Shown here piece after piece: positions 45,235 to 55,762 of a DNA stretch of 57,332 bases. The notes under the pieces were generated by a model. It was not told the origin of the DNA and ran no database searches. It saw only the letters and a program-made list of their open reading frames with translations. Made by a program: the position numbers and the translations under genes. The DNA is from Paludibacteraceae bacterium (GTDB lineage: Bacteria > Bacteroidota > Bacteroidia > Bacteroidales > Paludibacteraceae): positions 1 through 57,332 of the forward strand of contig JAILLP010000031.1 of assembly GCA_024693065.1 (NCBI GenBank). Reading direction: 5' to 3'. Numbering within the stretch: the first letter of the stretch is position 1; each line of letters starts with the position of its first letter.

Positions 45235-47093
45235 TGGGTTTCACTGTGGGATTGATGGAAAATAAGAAGGTGAAATTCCCTTTCATAATGCTGATCAAGC
45301 GTTTCGTGGGTCCCTACAAGGGCTACGTGGTGCTGAATGTGTTATGCAACCTCCTTTCCACGGTCTTTAGCCTCTTCTCTTTCGCATTGCTGATCCCTAT
45401 CCTGGAGATTCTTTTCAAGACGAGCAATGCGGTATATGAGTACATGCCCTTTTCTTGGGACATGTCGGTCATCAAGAACAATGCTTACTGTTGGGTCTCC
45501 CATTACATCGAGCAGAATGGCCCGATGAACACGTTGATGCTCCTGAGCGTCGCCTTGATCGTGCTGACGTTCTTGAAGACGTTCATCTCCTATTTGGCCA
45601 GCTATTTCATCATCCCGATGCGTTCCGGCATCGTCCGTGATTTGCGTAACCAGCTCTACCGCAAGGTGGTGGACCTTCATATCGGCTTTTTTCAGAAGCA
45701 ACGGAAGGGGGATATCATGTCGCGTATGTTGGGCGACGTGGGCGAGGTGGAGAGTTCGATCATGAGTTCGGTCGAACTTCTGTCCAAGAATCCGGTGATG
45801 ATCATTGTCTACCTCTCAATCATGTTCCTGCTGAGTTGGCGCTTGACCCTCTTCGTGATGGTGGTGTTGCCGTTGGCTGGATTCATCATGGGTCGAGTGG
45901 GGCGCTCTTTGAAGAAATCGTCGAAGGAGAGCCAGACCCAATTAGGCCAGTTGCTTTCCCAAATAGAGGAGACGCTGAGCGGCCTTCGCGTGATCAAGGC
46001 TTTTAATGCGGAGCATGCGGTGATCCGCCATTTCGGGAAGATGAACGATAACTTGCGTCGGGTGGTGAATAAGATGAACCGGCGTTATTCGCTGGCGCAC
46101 CCGATGAGCGAATTCCTCGGAACGGTCACCATCGCGGTGGTCCTCTTCTTCGGTGGCGTGCTGATTCTGAACGACAATAGTTCCTTGTCCGCCTCTGAGT
46201 TTATCTATTATCTTGTCATTTTCTACAGCATCATCAATCCGGCGAAGGAACTCTCCAAGGCGATGTATAGCGTGGAGAAGGGATTGGCGTCGTTGGAGCG
46301 TATCGATGTCATCTTATCGGCTACCAATCCGTTGAAGGCGGTGACGAATCCTGTGGCGGTCAAACCTTTCAGCAAGGAGATTGTCTACAAGGATGTCTGG
46401 TTCAAATATGAGGAGGATTGGGTGCTGAAAAATATTAACCTGACCGTGCCAATGGGGCGTACAGTGGCCTTGGTTGGGCAGTCCGGGTCCGGAAAATCGA
46501 CGCTGGTCGACCTGTTGCCGAGGTTTTACGATGTGACTCAGGGTGAGATCACCATCGATGGGGTCAATGTGAAGAACATGTCCACGTACGATCTGCGGTC
46601 CTACATGGGCAATGTGAACCAGGAGGCTATTTTATTTAACGACACAATATACAACAACATTACGTTTGGGGTGGATGATGCCACGGAGGAGCAGGTCATC
46701 GAGGCGGCGAAGATCGCCAATGCGCATGACTTCATCATGGCGACGGAAGACGGGTATCAAACGAATATCGGGGACAAGGGCGGAAGGCTCTCTGGCGGAC
46801 AACGCCAACGCATCAGTATCGCCCGCGCCATCTTGAAGAACCCGCCTATCTTGATTTTGGACGAGGCCACCTCCGCATTGGACACGGAATCCGAGCGTCT
46901 GGTGCAGGAGGCTTTGGAGCGTTTGATGAAGACGAGGACGACCATCGTTGTCGCCCATCGCTTGTCCACGATCAAGAATGCGGACGAGATTTGCGTGTTG
47001 AAAGATGGAGAGATTGTGGAGCGAGGAAGCCATGCGGAGCTGATTTCTCTGGATGGTGTCTACAAGAAATTGTACAACATGCAGTCCTTTTGA
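45234..47093 (+). CDS. ABC exporter, MsbA-like (fused permease and ATPase)
   Basis: A 619-residue half-transporter. The six-span permease domain covers ~20-335 (YVVLNVLCNLLSTVFSLFSF and PVMIIVYLSIMFLLSWRL among the spans). The ATPase domain covers ~380-615, with Walker A GQSGSGKST, the Q-loop region GNVNQEAILFND, signature LSGGQRQRISIARA, Walker B ILILDEATSALD and H-loop VVAHRLST. Layout and length fit lipid A or lipid-linked exporters, but peptide or drug export is equally possible. The ATG at 45234 overlaps the purB stop; an ATG at 45255 (ENKKVKFPFIM) is also plausible. Confidence 0.92.
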   Translation: MGFTVGLMENKKVKFPFIMLIKRFVGPYKGYVVLNVLCNLLSTVFSLFSFALLIPILEILFKTSNAVYEYMPFSWDMSVIKNNAYCWVSHYIEQNGPMNTLMLLSVALIVLTFLKTFISYLASYFIIPMRSGIVRDLRNQLYRKVVDLHIGFFQKQRKGDIMSRMLGDVGEVESSIMSSVELLSKNPVMIIVYLSIMFLLSWRLTLFVMVVLPLAGFIMGRVGRSLKKSSKESQTQLGQLLSQIEETLSGLRVIKAFNAEHAVIRHFGKMNDNLRRVVNKMNRRYSLAHPMSEFLGTVTIAVVLFFGGVLILNDNSSLSASEFIYYLVIFYSIINPAKELSKAMYSVEKGLASLERIDVILSATNPLKAVTNPVAVKPFSKEIVYKDVWFKYEEDWVLKNINLTVPMGRTVALVGQSGSGKSTLVDLLPRFYDVTQGEITIDGVNVKNMSTYDLRSYMGNVNQEAILFNDTIYNNITFGVDDATEEQVIEAAKIANAHDFIMATEDGYQTNIGDKGGRLSGGQRQRISIARAILKNPPILILDEATSALDTESERLVQEALERLMKTRTTIVVAHRLSTIKNADEICVLKDGEIVERGSHAELISLDGVYKKLYNMQSF

Positions 47094-47328
47094 TGTTAAA
47101 AAGTCTTTAAACTTCGACCGTAAAAGGTGTATTTTACCCGATTTTGACTCTAAAAATCATCGAATTATCGAGTTGTTTTAACATTTTTTGCTTTTTTTAT
47201 GTCAATTTGGGGGTCTGTGTGTAAATTTTTTGTATATTCGCCCGTCTTTGTGTGGACATAAATGAACATCACAAAGTGCTGGAGTTGTAAATGAGTTTAG
47301 AAACTTACGTAAGAAACAACATAGTTCG

Positions 47329-50300
47329 ATGAACATGAAAAACATGAAAACAATGTCTTTTTTAAGAAATTTGTCGAAATTCTTCTTGGTGGCTACGACT
47401 TTGACACTGGGTTGTATGCCTGCATTTTCGGAATTTACGAAAGTTCGATCTGATAATGGATGGAATGGTAAGGTCACTAAATTGGATGTCATTGGTGATT
47501 ATTACCAGTTCACTTTGGATAAATTCAGGGGAGAAATCGTCATAGAAACGGATATCGAAGCTGATACCATTTATTTGCCGGGCAATAATACGAAGGGTTG
47601 GGTGCTTGAGAATGACAAGGCTGTGAAAGTGCAGATCAACAACGAAACCTCAGGCTTCCTTTGCGTTAGCTACGACAGACCGACCAATTCCGTAAGCGTC
47701 GCTTATGGCTCTTGTAGCGGTACGATTTATGCGGATAAGGATAGGGTGTGTAAAACTACCGGAGGTGATGTGAAGTTCAAGGTGTTGAATGGTGACGCAA
47801 GCGCCTCTAAGCGTTGGGGTTTGCTCTCCTATGACGGCAAAGATACGACGTGGTTGTCTACCTATAATGATCGTGATAGTTTCGTTTATACGGTTACGGA
47901 CTCTATTGTGATGTTGCTGAAGTATACGACTTCATCTGGACTTGTCTCTTATTCCTCCGCAAAGGTGGGCCTGTCTTTGGCGGATTGCGGCTATAAGGTC
48001 ACTTCCAGCGTTACGAATATTTGCCCGGGTGACCCTGTGGTTCTTACTTCCAACTATACGGAGGGTACTACTTATGAGTGGAGACGTAATAACGGGAAGG
48101 TGCTCGCCACAACCACTGAGCCTACTATTTCGTTGAATCCTCTGAATTCGACTAAATACAAGCTTTATGTCGATGGCCTGTTTGCTGGTGATGCGGAAGT
48201 GAAGGTGGCAGGTTGCGGTTTCTATATCTCTTCCTTCTATCCTACGGAAATGTGTATGCAGGATTCCAACTCGTTGGTTGCAATCGGTGAGGATATGTTG
48301 CCGGATTTGGGTAATAACGTCTTCGATTGGCAAGTGTCCGAGGATGGTGAACTTTGGACTACCATCAAGACGAATGCGAGCAATCGTCTGAATGTATTCC
48401 CTACGGAAGATAGGTATTATCGCGCCGTTTATAACAAGACGGGGCAAACCACTTCGCCTTTCTTCTATGAGGCGCCTAATTGCGAAGACAATGGAGACTG
48501 CCGTGGATTGCAGACGAGGACTTTGTTCTACGAGTCCTTCGGTTACTTTATCGACGAGCACACTTACGTTTCCGATAAGGATGTCTTCGTCAACGACATG
48601 ACAGTGAAGGGTGGTGTCGCTGGCCGGAAAAGCGGTTCTACTGTCGGCTACGCAGGTAATTACTCGGGTGATAATAGTGGCGTGGATTATATGACTCGTA
48701 TCATGGCTACAGGAAATAGTGGTAATGGTTCTGGATACTATAGCGTAAGGGAAGATAGAGACTATGGTTCGTTGAATCTATTGACAGAGGGAACCACTAC
48801 CTACCACATCGAGAAATACATTGCACCTGACCCGAACGGATATGTGGTGCCAGCCACTACGTTTACTCGTTTGGGGGATGGTAAATCTAACCAGTTTGTG
48901 GGTACGGATGGTCACTTGTATCTGCAGGCGAACCCAGTACTGCCGGAATACACTTGGACGGAATATGAGGGTCGGAATAGGGCTTACCGTCTACAGGATG
49001 GTTACTATGCCATCGTGGCGAATCCGGATTCCGTGGACCATCATGACGGAAACTCTTATGTGGATTGTACCGATAATACAGGTAACGTGAACGGCGCCAT
49101 GTTGTTTGTGAACTGTGGTGAGACTTCCAAAAGTAAGGCCGCCATCTATGCGCAGCGTGTGCATTTGGGTTGTCCTGCGGACCGTTTCGCGTTCAGTATG
49201 GCGGTGAAGAATGCGACGGCTAAACGTACTACAGAAGACGGTACTCCACAAAACCCGATAAATGTTTCTGTTTATCTGTTGAAGGATCAGGGTTCCGACG
49301 AGTTGCCTGGTGACTATAGGACGATGGGATCTGTTCCTGCCGCAAGCATCTTGAATAATGAAATTGAATCTGGGGATATACCAGCGGGATCTGACGAATG
49401 GCATGAGGTTAATCAATACGTGCAGTTGGATCCTTCGCAAAAGGTGCAGTCTTTGTGGGTTGTCCTCTACAACAATGGTCCTTCCGGTAATGGTAATGAC
49501 TTGTTGTTGGATGATATCTCCTTCTCCGTATGTTTGCCTAAGGCTGAGCTTTCAGCCAAGGTGGGCGGTGAGTTGATTACAGGCGCGCTTACCGTTTGTG
49601 ACGGTAGTGACGTGGAATTGGTGGCGAAACAGAAGGGTGATTACATCCAAAATCCTGTTTACTTGTTCCAATATTACGATAACGACACCCAATCCTGGGA
49701 GGATATGAGGGATTATTCGGACGTTTCTACCTACAAGAAGACTACCGCAACAATCTCCGTGACAGATCCTCGTTTCGTTGGTGATGTGCAATATAGGGTG
49801 ATCATCGGCTCCAGTGTGGATGAATTGAGGGATGTGGAGTTGCATTCAGGGGATGTTTGTAACGAATTCCTCGTGGCTACTTCCGATATTGATATAAAGA
49901 ACACATACGGTGGTCCGATGTGTGGGGATAATCCAGAAGAAAAGGTTTGCTTCGTCGTCGATGACACTGTTACTGTTACGGGATGTCGTCAGTTGACGAG
50001 GAGTGATCACACATGGAAAATGTACTGGATGAGCGAGTCTGGCCAGATGCTGGTCGACACGATGGAGGTGACCGGTGTTGATTCCGACCAGATCCATTTC
50101 ATCATCGATAGGGATTATAACGTGAAGGTATTTGACCGAAACTGGAATTTGGTGGCTAATACGGACTCTGTAGGTATGTCGCAGATTATATTCGGTGGTA
50201 TCGATGAGGGAGGTTGTACCCATCAACAAAAATTCTCGTTGGTGGCGAAGCATGTTGTTAATTTGAATTATAATGAGTCTAGTACGATCGGTTGCGACTC

Positions 50301-53300
50301 CGTGCTAGTGCAAATCTATAAGGATGTGCCGGAGGCCGGTCTCAAATGGGAGTGGGGAATAGCTGGACGAGAGGTGATTATCAATGATACGGCTCGCGTT
50401 TTCTATCCTTATGGCTTGTCGGAAACATCTACGATATCGGATACGCTGTATGTCTCTGTGATAAACGACGGAGATCAGTTCTGTGCTCCTGCTGATCCGA
50501 TGAAGGTTCCTTTCAGGGTGAACAATGTTTCGTATGGTGTGTCTGTTGTTCCAAGTTCGAATCCTATTTGTGTGACACCTGGACAAAATGATGATGATGT
50601 GTTGATGGAATTGGTTGCGCATATCACTCCTACTAAGGCGACCGATATCATTACGGTTTACAATTGGAGATTGGACTTCGGAAATGGAGATGTGGTGGAT
50701 ACGACTTCGTCCGATACCACTCTTCGACTGAGATATAGGGATTTGGTTCATAGAACCGGTCGTCAAATGACGGCTGATATCATCTCTACCGAAACTGTTG
50801 ATTGCGGTACCATTTCGAATAACGATTCTACATCGAAGGCTGGTGTTGATATCCGTGAAGGTGCGCTTTCATTGTTGGTTTCGGCTGAGAACGACAAGAT
50901 ATGTTTGAATTCCACGGATACCATTACCTTGAAAGCGACGATCAGTCCTATCACGGCAATGACGAACTTGTCATACTTCACTCTGTGTGAGTCTAGGGAT
51001 TCTGTCCTCGGAGTGCCAACTGTCGTTACGGATAGTTCATACACGATTTATATTGATAAGACGAATTATCCGAATGTGTTTAAACCGGGATCCACTAAAT
51101 ACTATTCCATCAGAGCTTACGATAAATATTGTAGCGCAAATAGTAATTCCCCTTCTATTGCGGTGTTCCTGAATGGTTACGATTTCAATCTTTCCGACGA
51201 AGGAAAGGACAATAAGGAATGTTTGGCGTACGGTGAAAAGTTGGTGGTTACTGCTGGATTGACGGATCCTAACGCCGCCAAGTTGATTAAATCATACAAG
51301 TGGTATAAGGATGGTGAATTTGTAGGTGGTTCGGGCCTCTCTCACTCTTTTGTGGTGGGCGAGAGCAGCAACTCCTTCTACAAATTGGTGGCAAGTGATG
51401 ACATATGTGATGATGTGGCGGATTCTTTGCAGATCGCAGTCAGCATCAAGTATAAGACCAGCTTGTCTGCAAGCAAGTTGACGACGTGTCAGGCTGACGA
51501 TAGCGCTACTGTCCATGTTTCCTTCTCTCCAGCCACTTCTATTTTGCAAGTGAAACAGTTCGAATGGCATGCTGTCATTGGTGGGAAAGATACCGTCATG
51601 TACACGGGTAATCATGCGGATTCTGTTCTTGTGATTAATTCCGAGCGTTTCCCATGGTTGGTTCGCGCTGGTGTGAATGCGAAAATATATCTGATTACCA
51701 GGGATAGTATTTGTGACGAGGTGAAATCTGATGGCGAACTTGACTTCAGGTTTAACTCTCCATATGAAATGCTTGTTGATTACAATGGCTCTTCCGTGTG
51801 TGTGCCAAGTGATAAGGATATCGATCCGGACACCATACTTTTGCGTGTTAGGGTTAGGATAGAACCTGCGGAAGCTGACGGACAGGTGTCTAACTTCATC
51901 TGGCATTATAAAGCAAAGGATGAGACATTCTGGAATGTGATTAATACTTCCGTTAACCACTTGGAGATGACGTATAATGATTTGAAGGGTTATAAAGGAA
52001 AAGATATTGATCTGTATGTCACTTCATATGATGACATTTGTGCGTCTGGAAATGCTCCACAAATGAGTGATACGGTGAAGATTGAAATTCGTGTCGGAGG
52101 CTTTAAGGTTTCTTTGGCTGATATGCCGGATGCTTATTGCGTGAAATCTTTGGATGATGCATCTTTCCTTCTGAAGGCTCTTGTTATTCCGTCTGACGCG
52201 AGAAATAATGTCTCCAAGTTCTATTGGTATGATAACGGGGTGATTATAGACTCCACGGAAGCGGATAGTATTATTCTCAACAAGGATAATTATATAAAGG
52301 CCTTTTCTGCAGGTTATACGGCTAATTTCTCTGTGTCTGCTTATGATAGCCATTGTGAGTTGGATACAGTTAGGTCGGACGAGTCTTGGATTGTTAGGTT
52401 TAATACTCCATTCACATTGATGTTTGATATCCCATCTCATAAGATCTGTTTGCCGCCTACATCGGATGAGGCGGTGACGTTAACCGTTACTACGGAGCCG
52501 AAGGAGGCACAGCAACAAATCCAAGAGTATATCTGGAAGCGAACCACTCCATCTTTCCTTACAACAACGACTACGTCGGAAAAATTGAACTTGCGTGAAG
52601 CCAATTGGTTGACAGTCTCTGATAGGATGTATTTCACCGTGACTGCCTACGATAACATTTGCTATAATGAGGCAAATGGTGGTGCAGGTAAAGAGGATTC
52701 GTTCATGGTTAACCAGAACTTCGTGCCTACACTGAGTGTCGATGACCATTACATGTGTTCTGTGGATGATAAAGTGGAGGTGACAGTTGCCATCGATCCG
52801 CAGGAGTCTTTCGTGAAGGATTATACGTTCTACTATATGTATAAAGGGGAAAGGAAACCATTGAAAGCTGGAGATTTGTACAAAAACGTGTTCTCTTCTT
52901 CAGACCCGATGTTGCCGGCGGATATGAAGGCTGGTGATGTTTTGGACTTCTTTGTCAGTGTAGATGATGGCGGTGTCTGCGGACCAATTGAGTCTGACCG
53001 CTCTGTAGTCTATGTTCAGACACCATACGAGTTAACCCTTACGACGGATAAACAGGCGGGTTGTGTGAATGGTGATGTGACGTTCGCGATTACCGCGATT
53101 GACCCAGATGGTTCTGAGCGTTTCATCAAACAGTATATCTGGTACGACGGAACTACGGCTATTGATGGAATTTCCAAGTTGCAGAAATCGTATACGACAA
53201 AATCTATGACGGTAGGAAAACATAATGTGACAGTCGTCTCTGTTGATAGTATTTGCCCTAATGTCACTTCCAATGCCCAGGATGTTGTCATCAACGACTC

Positions 53301-54339
53301 TTTGCGTGTTACCTTGACGCCTTCGACTTACACGTATTGCTATCCTAATGACGGGTATGTTAAGTTGAATGCACAGGTGACAACTGGTACGCCTGTACGA
53401 TATGAACTGTATGATGCGGTTTCTGGCACTCGTTTGAAATCAGTGCCAAATTCTGCTCCGCTGTGTACTTTCGAGGGTTGTACTCCTACAGAGACCAATA
53501 ATTCATACTTCGTGCGTGTCTTTGATGATGTTTGTAGCTACGATGAAGCGACGGCTGCCTTCGCATCGACCTCAATCAATGTTCATGTTCCTGTGAATTT
53601 TGAGGTTCAAATCAAAGATGGTGTCAAAGATGTTTGTGTGGGTGATTCAATTGAATTATCTTTGATCCCAGTTTCAGGTTCTCCTACGTACTATTATGTC
53701 TATGGTAAGTCTTCGGAAACTGTAGAACGAATTGTGGCGCAGGATACCACAGTCTTCTATGATGTCGCACAGAAGGGTGGTTACTTGAATTATACGGTTG
53801 TGGCAATTGACGAAATCTGTCCGAATTCATCGGAGTCTAATGGTTCCGTATTCGTTCATGAAAGTCCGGTTATTCAACTGTATGCGAACAAAGAGAATGT
53901 TATTATCGGTGCTGATATCGAATTATATGCTGATCCAGAAGTGGGTTCGCCTACCACGTATGAATGGTTCTGTGATGGTCGCTCGTTTGATGTGACATCC
54001 GTTAATAGGACAACGTATTTGCCGGAGTCAACGTCGGAATATTCCGTTGTTGCGTCCGATGGTGTTTGTCCTTCCGCTTCTTCCTCTATTGTTTTGGAGG
54101 TTAAGTTGCCGACAGCTTTCACTCCGTACGTTTTGGATGGTTATAACGATACGTTCATGCGTGGTTTCACGGTGATGGTCTTCGATCGATATGGACAGAA
54201 GATTTTTGAGGGAGACAATGGATGGTATGGACAGAAGGGAGATTCCAAAGAGTTCGTGGATCCAGGTGTTTATTTCTACAAGGTTGTCATGAAGAATGGC
54301 AGGGTAGAGAAGGGCACTGTCGAGGTAGTATTTGAGTAA
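47329..54339 (+). CDS. Giant Ig/PKD-repeat surface adhesin with T9SS type B-like tag
   Basis: A 2336-residue SprB/adhesin-like protein. Signal peptide (~1-36), an N-terminal beta region with two PKD/Ig-like units (~37-390), a jelly-roll/carbohydrate-binding-like domain (~397-735: TLFYESFGYF ... LLLDDISFSVC), about fourteen Ig-like units of ~100 residues (~740-2255) recognisable by CV/IC-led strands followed by ...SFxWxxxG/IWY, and a C-terminal sorting domain (AFTPYVLDGYNDTF, VMVFDRYGQKIFEG, VDPGVYFYKVVMKNG). The last is of type B but lacks the WDG triad seen in the two other type B proteins here (it has NGWYGQ). Start choice among 47329, 47335, 47344 and 47353 is uncertain. It leads the gene series of OmpA and PorP/SprF genes. 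Confidence 0.87.
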   Translation: MNMKNMKTMSFLRNLSKFFLVATTLTLGCMPAFSEFTKVRSDNGWNGKVTKLDVIGDYYQFTLDKFRGEIVIETDIEADTIYLPGNNTKGWVLENDKAVKVQINNETSGFLCVSYDRPTNSVSVAYGSCSGTIYADKDRVCKTTGGDVKFKVLNGDASASKRWGLLSYDGKDTTWLSTYNDRDSFVYTVTDSIVMLLKYTTSSGLVSYSSAKVGLSLADCGYKVTSSVTNICPGDPVVLTSNYTEGTTYEWRRNNGKVLATTTEPTISLNPLNSTKYKLYVDGLFAGDAEVKVAGCGFYISSFYPTEMCMQDSNSLVAIGEDMLPDLGNNVFDWQVSEDGELWTTIKTNASNRLNVFPTEDRYYRAVYNKTGQTTSPFFYEAPNCEDNGDCRGLQTRTLFYESFGYFIDEHTYVSDKDVFVNDMTVKGGVAGRKSGSTVGYAGNYSGDNSGVDYMTRIMATGNSGNGSGYYSVREDRDYGSLNLLTEGTTTYHIEKYIAPDPNGYVVPATTFTRLGDGKSNQFVGTDGHLYLQANPVLPEYTWTEYEGRNRAYRLQDGYYAIVANPDSVDHHDGNSYVDCTDNTGNVNGAMLFVNCGETSKSKAAIYAQRVHLGCPADRFAFSMAVKNATAKRTTEDGTPQNPINVSVYLLKDQGSDELPGDYRTMGSVPAASILNNEIESGDIPAGSDEWHEVNQYVQLDPSQKVQSLWVVLYNNGPSGNGNDLLLDDISFSVCLPKAELSAKVGGELITGALTVCDGSDVELVAKQKGDYIQNPVYLFQYYDNDTQSWEDMRDYSDVSTYKKTTATISVTDPRFVGDVQYRVIIGSSVDELRDVELHSGDVCNEFLVATSDIDIKNTYGGPMCGDNPEEKVCFVVDDTVTVTGCRQLTRSDHTWKMYWMSESGQMLVDTMEVTGVDSDQIHFIIDRDYNVKVFDRNWNLVANTDSVGMSQIIFGGIDEGGCTHQQKFSLVAKHVVNLNYNESSTIGCDSVLVQIYKDVPEAGLKWEWGIAGREVIINDTARVFYPYGLSETSTISDTLYVSVINDGDQFCAPADPMKVPFRVNNVSYGVSVVPSSNPICVTPGQNDDDVLMELVAHITPTKATDIITVYNWRLDFGNGDVVDTTSSDTTLRLRYRDLVHRTGRQMTADIISTETVDCGTISNNDSTSKAGVDIREGALSLLVSAENDKICLNSTDTITLKATISPITAMTNLSYFTLCESRDSVLGVPTVVTDSSYTIYIDKTNYPNVFKPGSTKYYSIRAYDKYCSANSNSPSIAVFLNGYDFNLSDEGKDNKECLAYGEKLVVTAGLTDPNAAKLIKSYKWYKDGEFVGGSGLSHSFVVGESSNSFYKLVASDDICDDVADSLQIAVSIKYKTSLSASKLTTCQADDSATVHVSFSPATSILQVKQFEWHAVIGGKDTVMYTGNHADSVLVINSERFPWLVRAGVNAKIYLITRDSICDEVKSDGELDFRFNSPYEMLVDYNGSSVCVPSDKDIDPDTILLRVRVRIEPAEADGQVSNFIWHYKAKDETFWNVINTSVNHLEMTYNDLKGYKGKDIDLYVTSYDDICASGNAPQMSDTVKIEIRVGGFKVSLADMPDAYCVKSLDDASFLLKALVIPSDARNNVSKFYWYDNGVIIDSTEADSIILNKDNYIKAFSAGYTANFSVSAYDSHCELDTVRSDESWIVRFNTPFTLMFDIPSHKICLPPTSDEAVTLTVTTEPKEAQQQIQEYIWKRTTPSFLTTTTTSEKLNLREANWLTVSDRMYFTVTAYDNICYNEANGGAGKEDSFMVNQNFVPTLSVDDHYMCSVDDKVEVTVAIDPQESFVKDYTFYYMYKGERKPLKAGDLYKNVFSSSDPMLPADMKAGDVLDFFVSVDDGGVCGPIESDRSVVYVQTPYELTLTTDKQAGCVNGDVTFAITAIDPDGSERFIKQYIWYDGTTAIDGISKLQKSYTTKSMTVGKHNVTVVSVDSICPNVTSNAQDVVINDSLRVTLTPSTYTYCYPNDGYVKLNAQVTTGTPVRYELYDAVSGTRLKSVPNSAPLCTFEGCTPTETNNSYFVRVFDDVCSYDEATAAFASTSINVHVPVNFEVQIKDGVKDVCVGDSIELSLIPVSGSPTYYYVYGKSSETVERIVAQDTTVFYDVAQKGGYLNYTVVAIDEICPNSSESNGSVFVHESPVIQLYANKENVIIGADIELYADPEVGSPTTYEWFCDGRSFDVTSVNRTTYLPESTSEYSVVASDGVCPSASSSIVLEVKLPTAFTPYVLDGYNDTFMRGFTVMVFDRYGQKIFEGDNGWYGQKGDSKEFVDPGVYFYKVVMKNGRVEKGTVEVVFE

Positions 54340-54377
54340 ATAGTAAAAATTAAATAATTTAGATTATGTATACTGAT

Positions 54378-55748
54378 ATGAAAAGGACTTTAGCTGTTGT
54401 GACGTTGTCCTTTTGTGGACTGGCCGCCTTCGCTGGCATTCATGAAGAATACACTGAAGGGTATGAAATCCTCTCTTCTGATGCGAGTTCAAAGATGCAG
54501 GAGCTTCCGATGTCTTTCTATAAAGAGGGTAAGGTTGCGTTCTTCAGAGGTGATACCGCTTATACGGCTACGGTTGGCAACATGTATGATTTAGTTGACA
54601 TTGAAGTTTGTCCGGAACTTACAGGACTGGGCATTTATGGTACGTTCGCTTATGATCCTCGTAAGCGAACCATATATTTTTCCCGTGTGGACGAAATCGG
54701 TAACGCAGACATGTATGAGGCAACGCTTCAGGGTGGTTCGTTCAGTGAACCTAAATTGATGAAGATTGAAGGTCTCGACAAGCTGAGGAAAAAAATCCGT
54801 GGTTCTTCTACTGTTATTGCGGGTTGGACATACCGTTATGACCGTGTGACCGGATTCTTCAACCCTACTTTGGCTAATAACGGTACACGTATCTATTTCT
54901 CGGCAGATTTCAAGGGCCATGGTTTCGGCAACCGTGATATCTGGTACATCGATAAGGCGAGAAATAAGGAGGAAGTTGGAGCTGATTGGGTGATGCCTAA
55001 GAATGCTAGTGATACTGTAATCCCGTTCAACACGAAAGCTCGCGAGGATTATCCATTTGTCGTGGGTGATTCCATCATGTACTTCACTTCCGATCGCCCA
55101 GGTGGATTCGGTGGCTTGGATGTTTATATGTCCCGTTATGAGAAAAACCACGAGTTCAAGGTTTATGATACTACATTGAAGGACTCGGTTGTTGTGAAAC
55201 GTGATATTTGGACTCCAGCGGTTAATTTGGATTCCACTTTTAACACGCGTGCTAATGAGTATAACTTCATTGGTTCCTCCAAGTTGGTTATGTTCCTTTC
55301 CAATAGAGCTGGAGGTAAGGGTAAGGATGACATATATGTTCCTATGCCTTTCCGTGCTGAACCTGATGTTGACCTGATGCCTGAGATTACGCTTACGGAG
55401 CCTAAGGGCTTCAACTGGGTGCTCTTCTTCTTCGACTTCGACAAGTCTGATATGAAACCTGAGTACTTCGTTCAGTTGGATGAGTTGGTAAGCGCCATGA
55501 AGGAGTTCCCTGGCGTTGTGTTTGAGATCAGTGGACATACCGATGAGCGTGGATCTGACAAGTATAATATGAAACTTTCCCAAGAACGTGCTAATTATGT
55601 GAAAGGCTTGTTGATCGAAAGAGGTATGAGCCCTAACGAGTTGGTCGCTGTGGGTAAGGGTTTCCACGAAACTGTTATCAAGAACGCACAGACGGAGCCT
55701 GAGCATGAGCAGAACCGTCGTGTTGATATCAAAATCTTAAACGAATAA
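54378..55748 (+). CDS. OmpA-family protein with PD40 beta-propeller repeats
   Basis: A 456-residue exported protein (signal KRTLAVVTLSFCGLAAFAG; an ATG at 54366 would add four residues before it). Four or more PD40/WD40-like propeller blades occupy ~60-330 (RTIYFSRVDEIGNADMYEA, TRIYFSADFKGHGFGNRDIW, SIMYFTSDRPGGFGGLDVYM, VMFLSNRAGGKGKDDIYV). The C-terminal OmpA domain (~345-455) has FFDFDKSDMKP, ISGHTDERGSDKYN and LSQERA, the peptidoglycan-binding pattern. Proteins of this build accompany SprF/PorP genes and T9SS adhesins (PorE/SprE-like settings). It starts 38 bases after the giant adhesin gene and is followed 14 bases on by PorP/SprF. Confidence 0.9.
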   Translation: MKRTLAVVTLSFCGLAAFAGIHEEYTEGYEILSSDASSKMQELPMSFYKEGKVAFFRGDTAYTATVGNMYDLVDIEVCPELTGLGIYGTFAYDPRKRTIYFSRVDEIGNADMYEATLQGGSFSEPKLMKIEGLDKLRKKIRGSSTVIAGWTYRYDRVTGFFNPTLANNGTRIYFSADFKGHGFGNRDIWYIDKARNKEEVGADWVMPKNASDTVIPFNTKAREDYPFVVGDSIMYFTSDRPGGFGGLDVYMSRYEKNHEFKVYDTTLKDSVVVKRDIWTPAVNLDSTFNTRANEYNFIGSSKLVMFLSNRAGGKGKDDIYVPMPFRAEPDVDLMPEITLTEPKGFNWVLFFFDFDKSDMKPEYFVQLDELVSAMKEFPGVVFEISGHTDERGSDKYNMKLSQERANYVKGLLIERGMSPNELVAVGKGFHETVIKNAQTEPEHEQNRRVDIKILNE

Positions 55749-55762
55749 TGTTGGGAGGTTAG

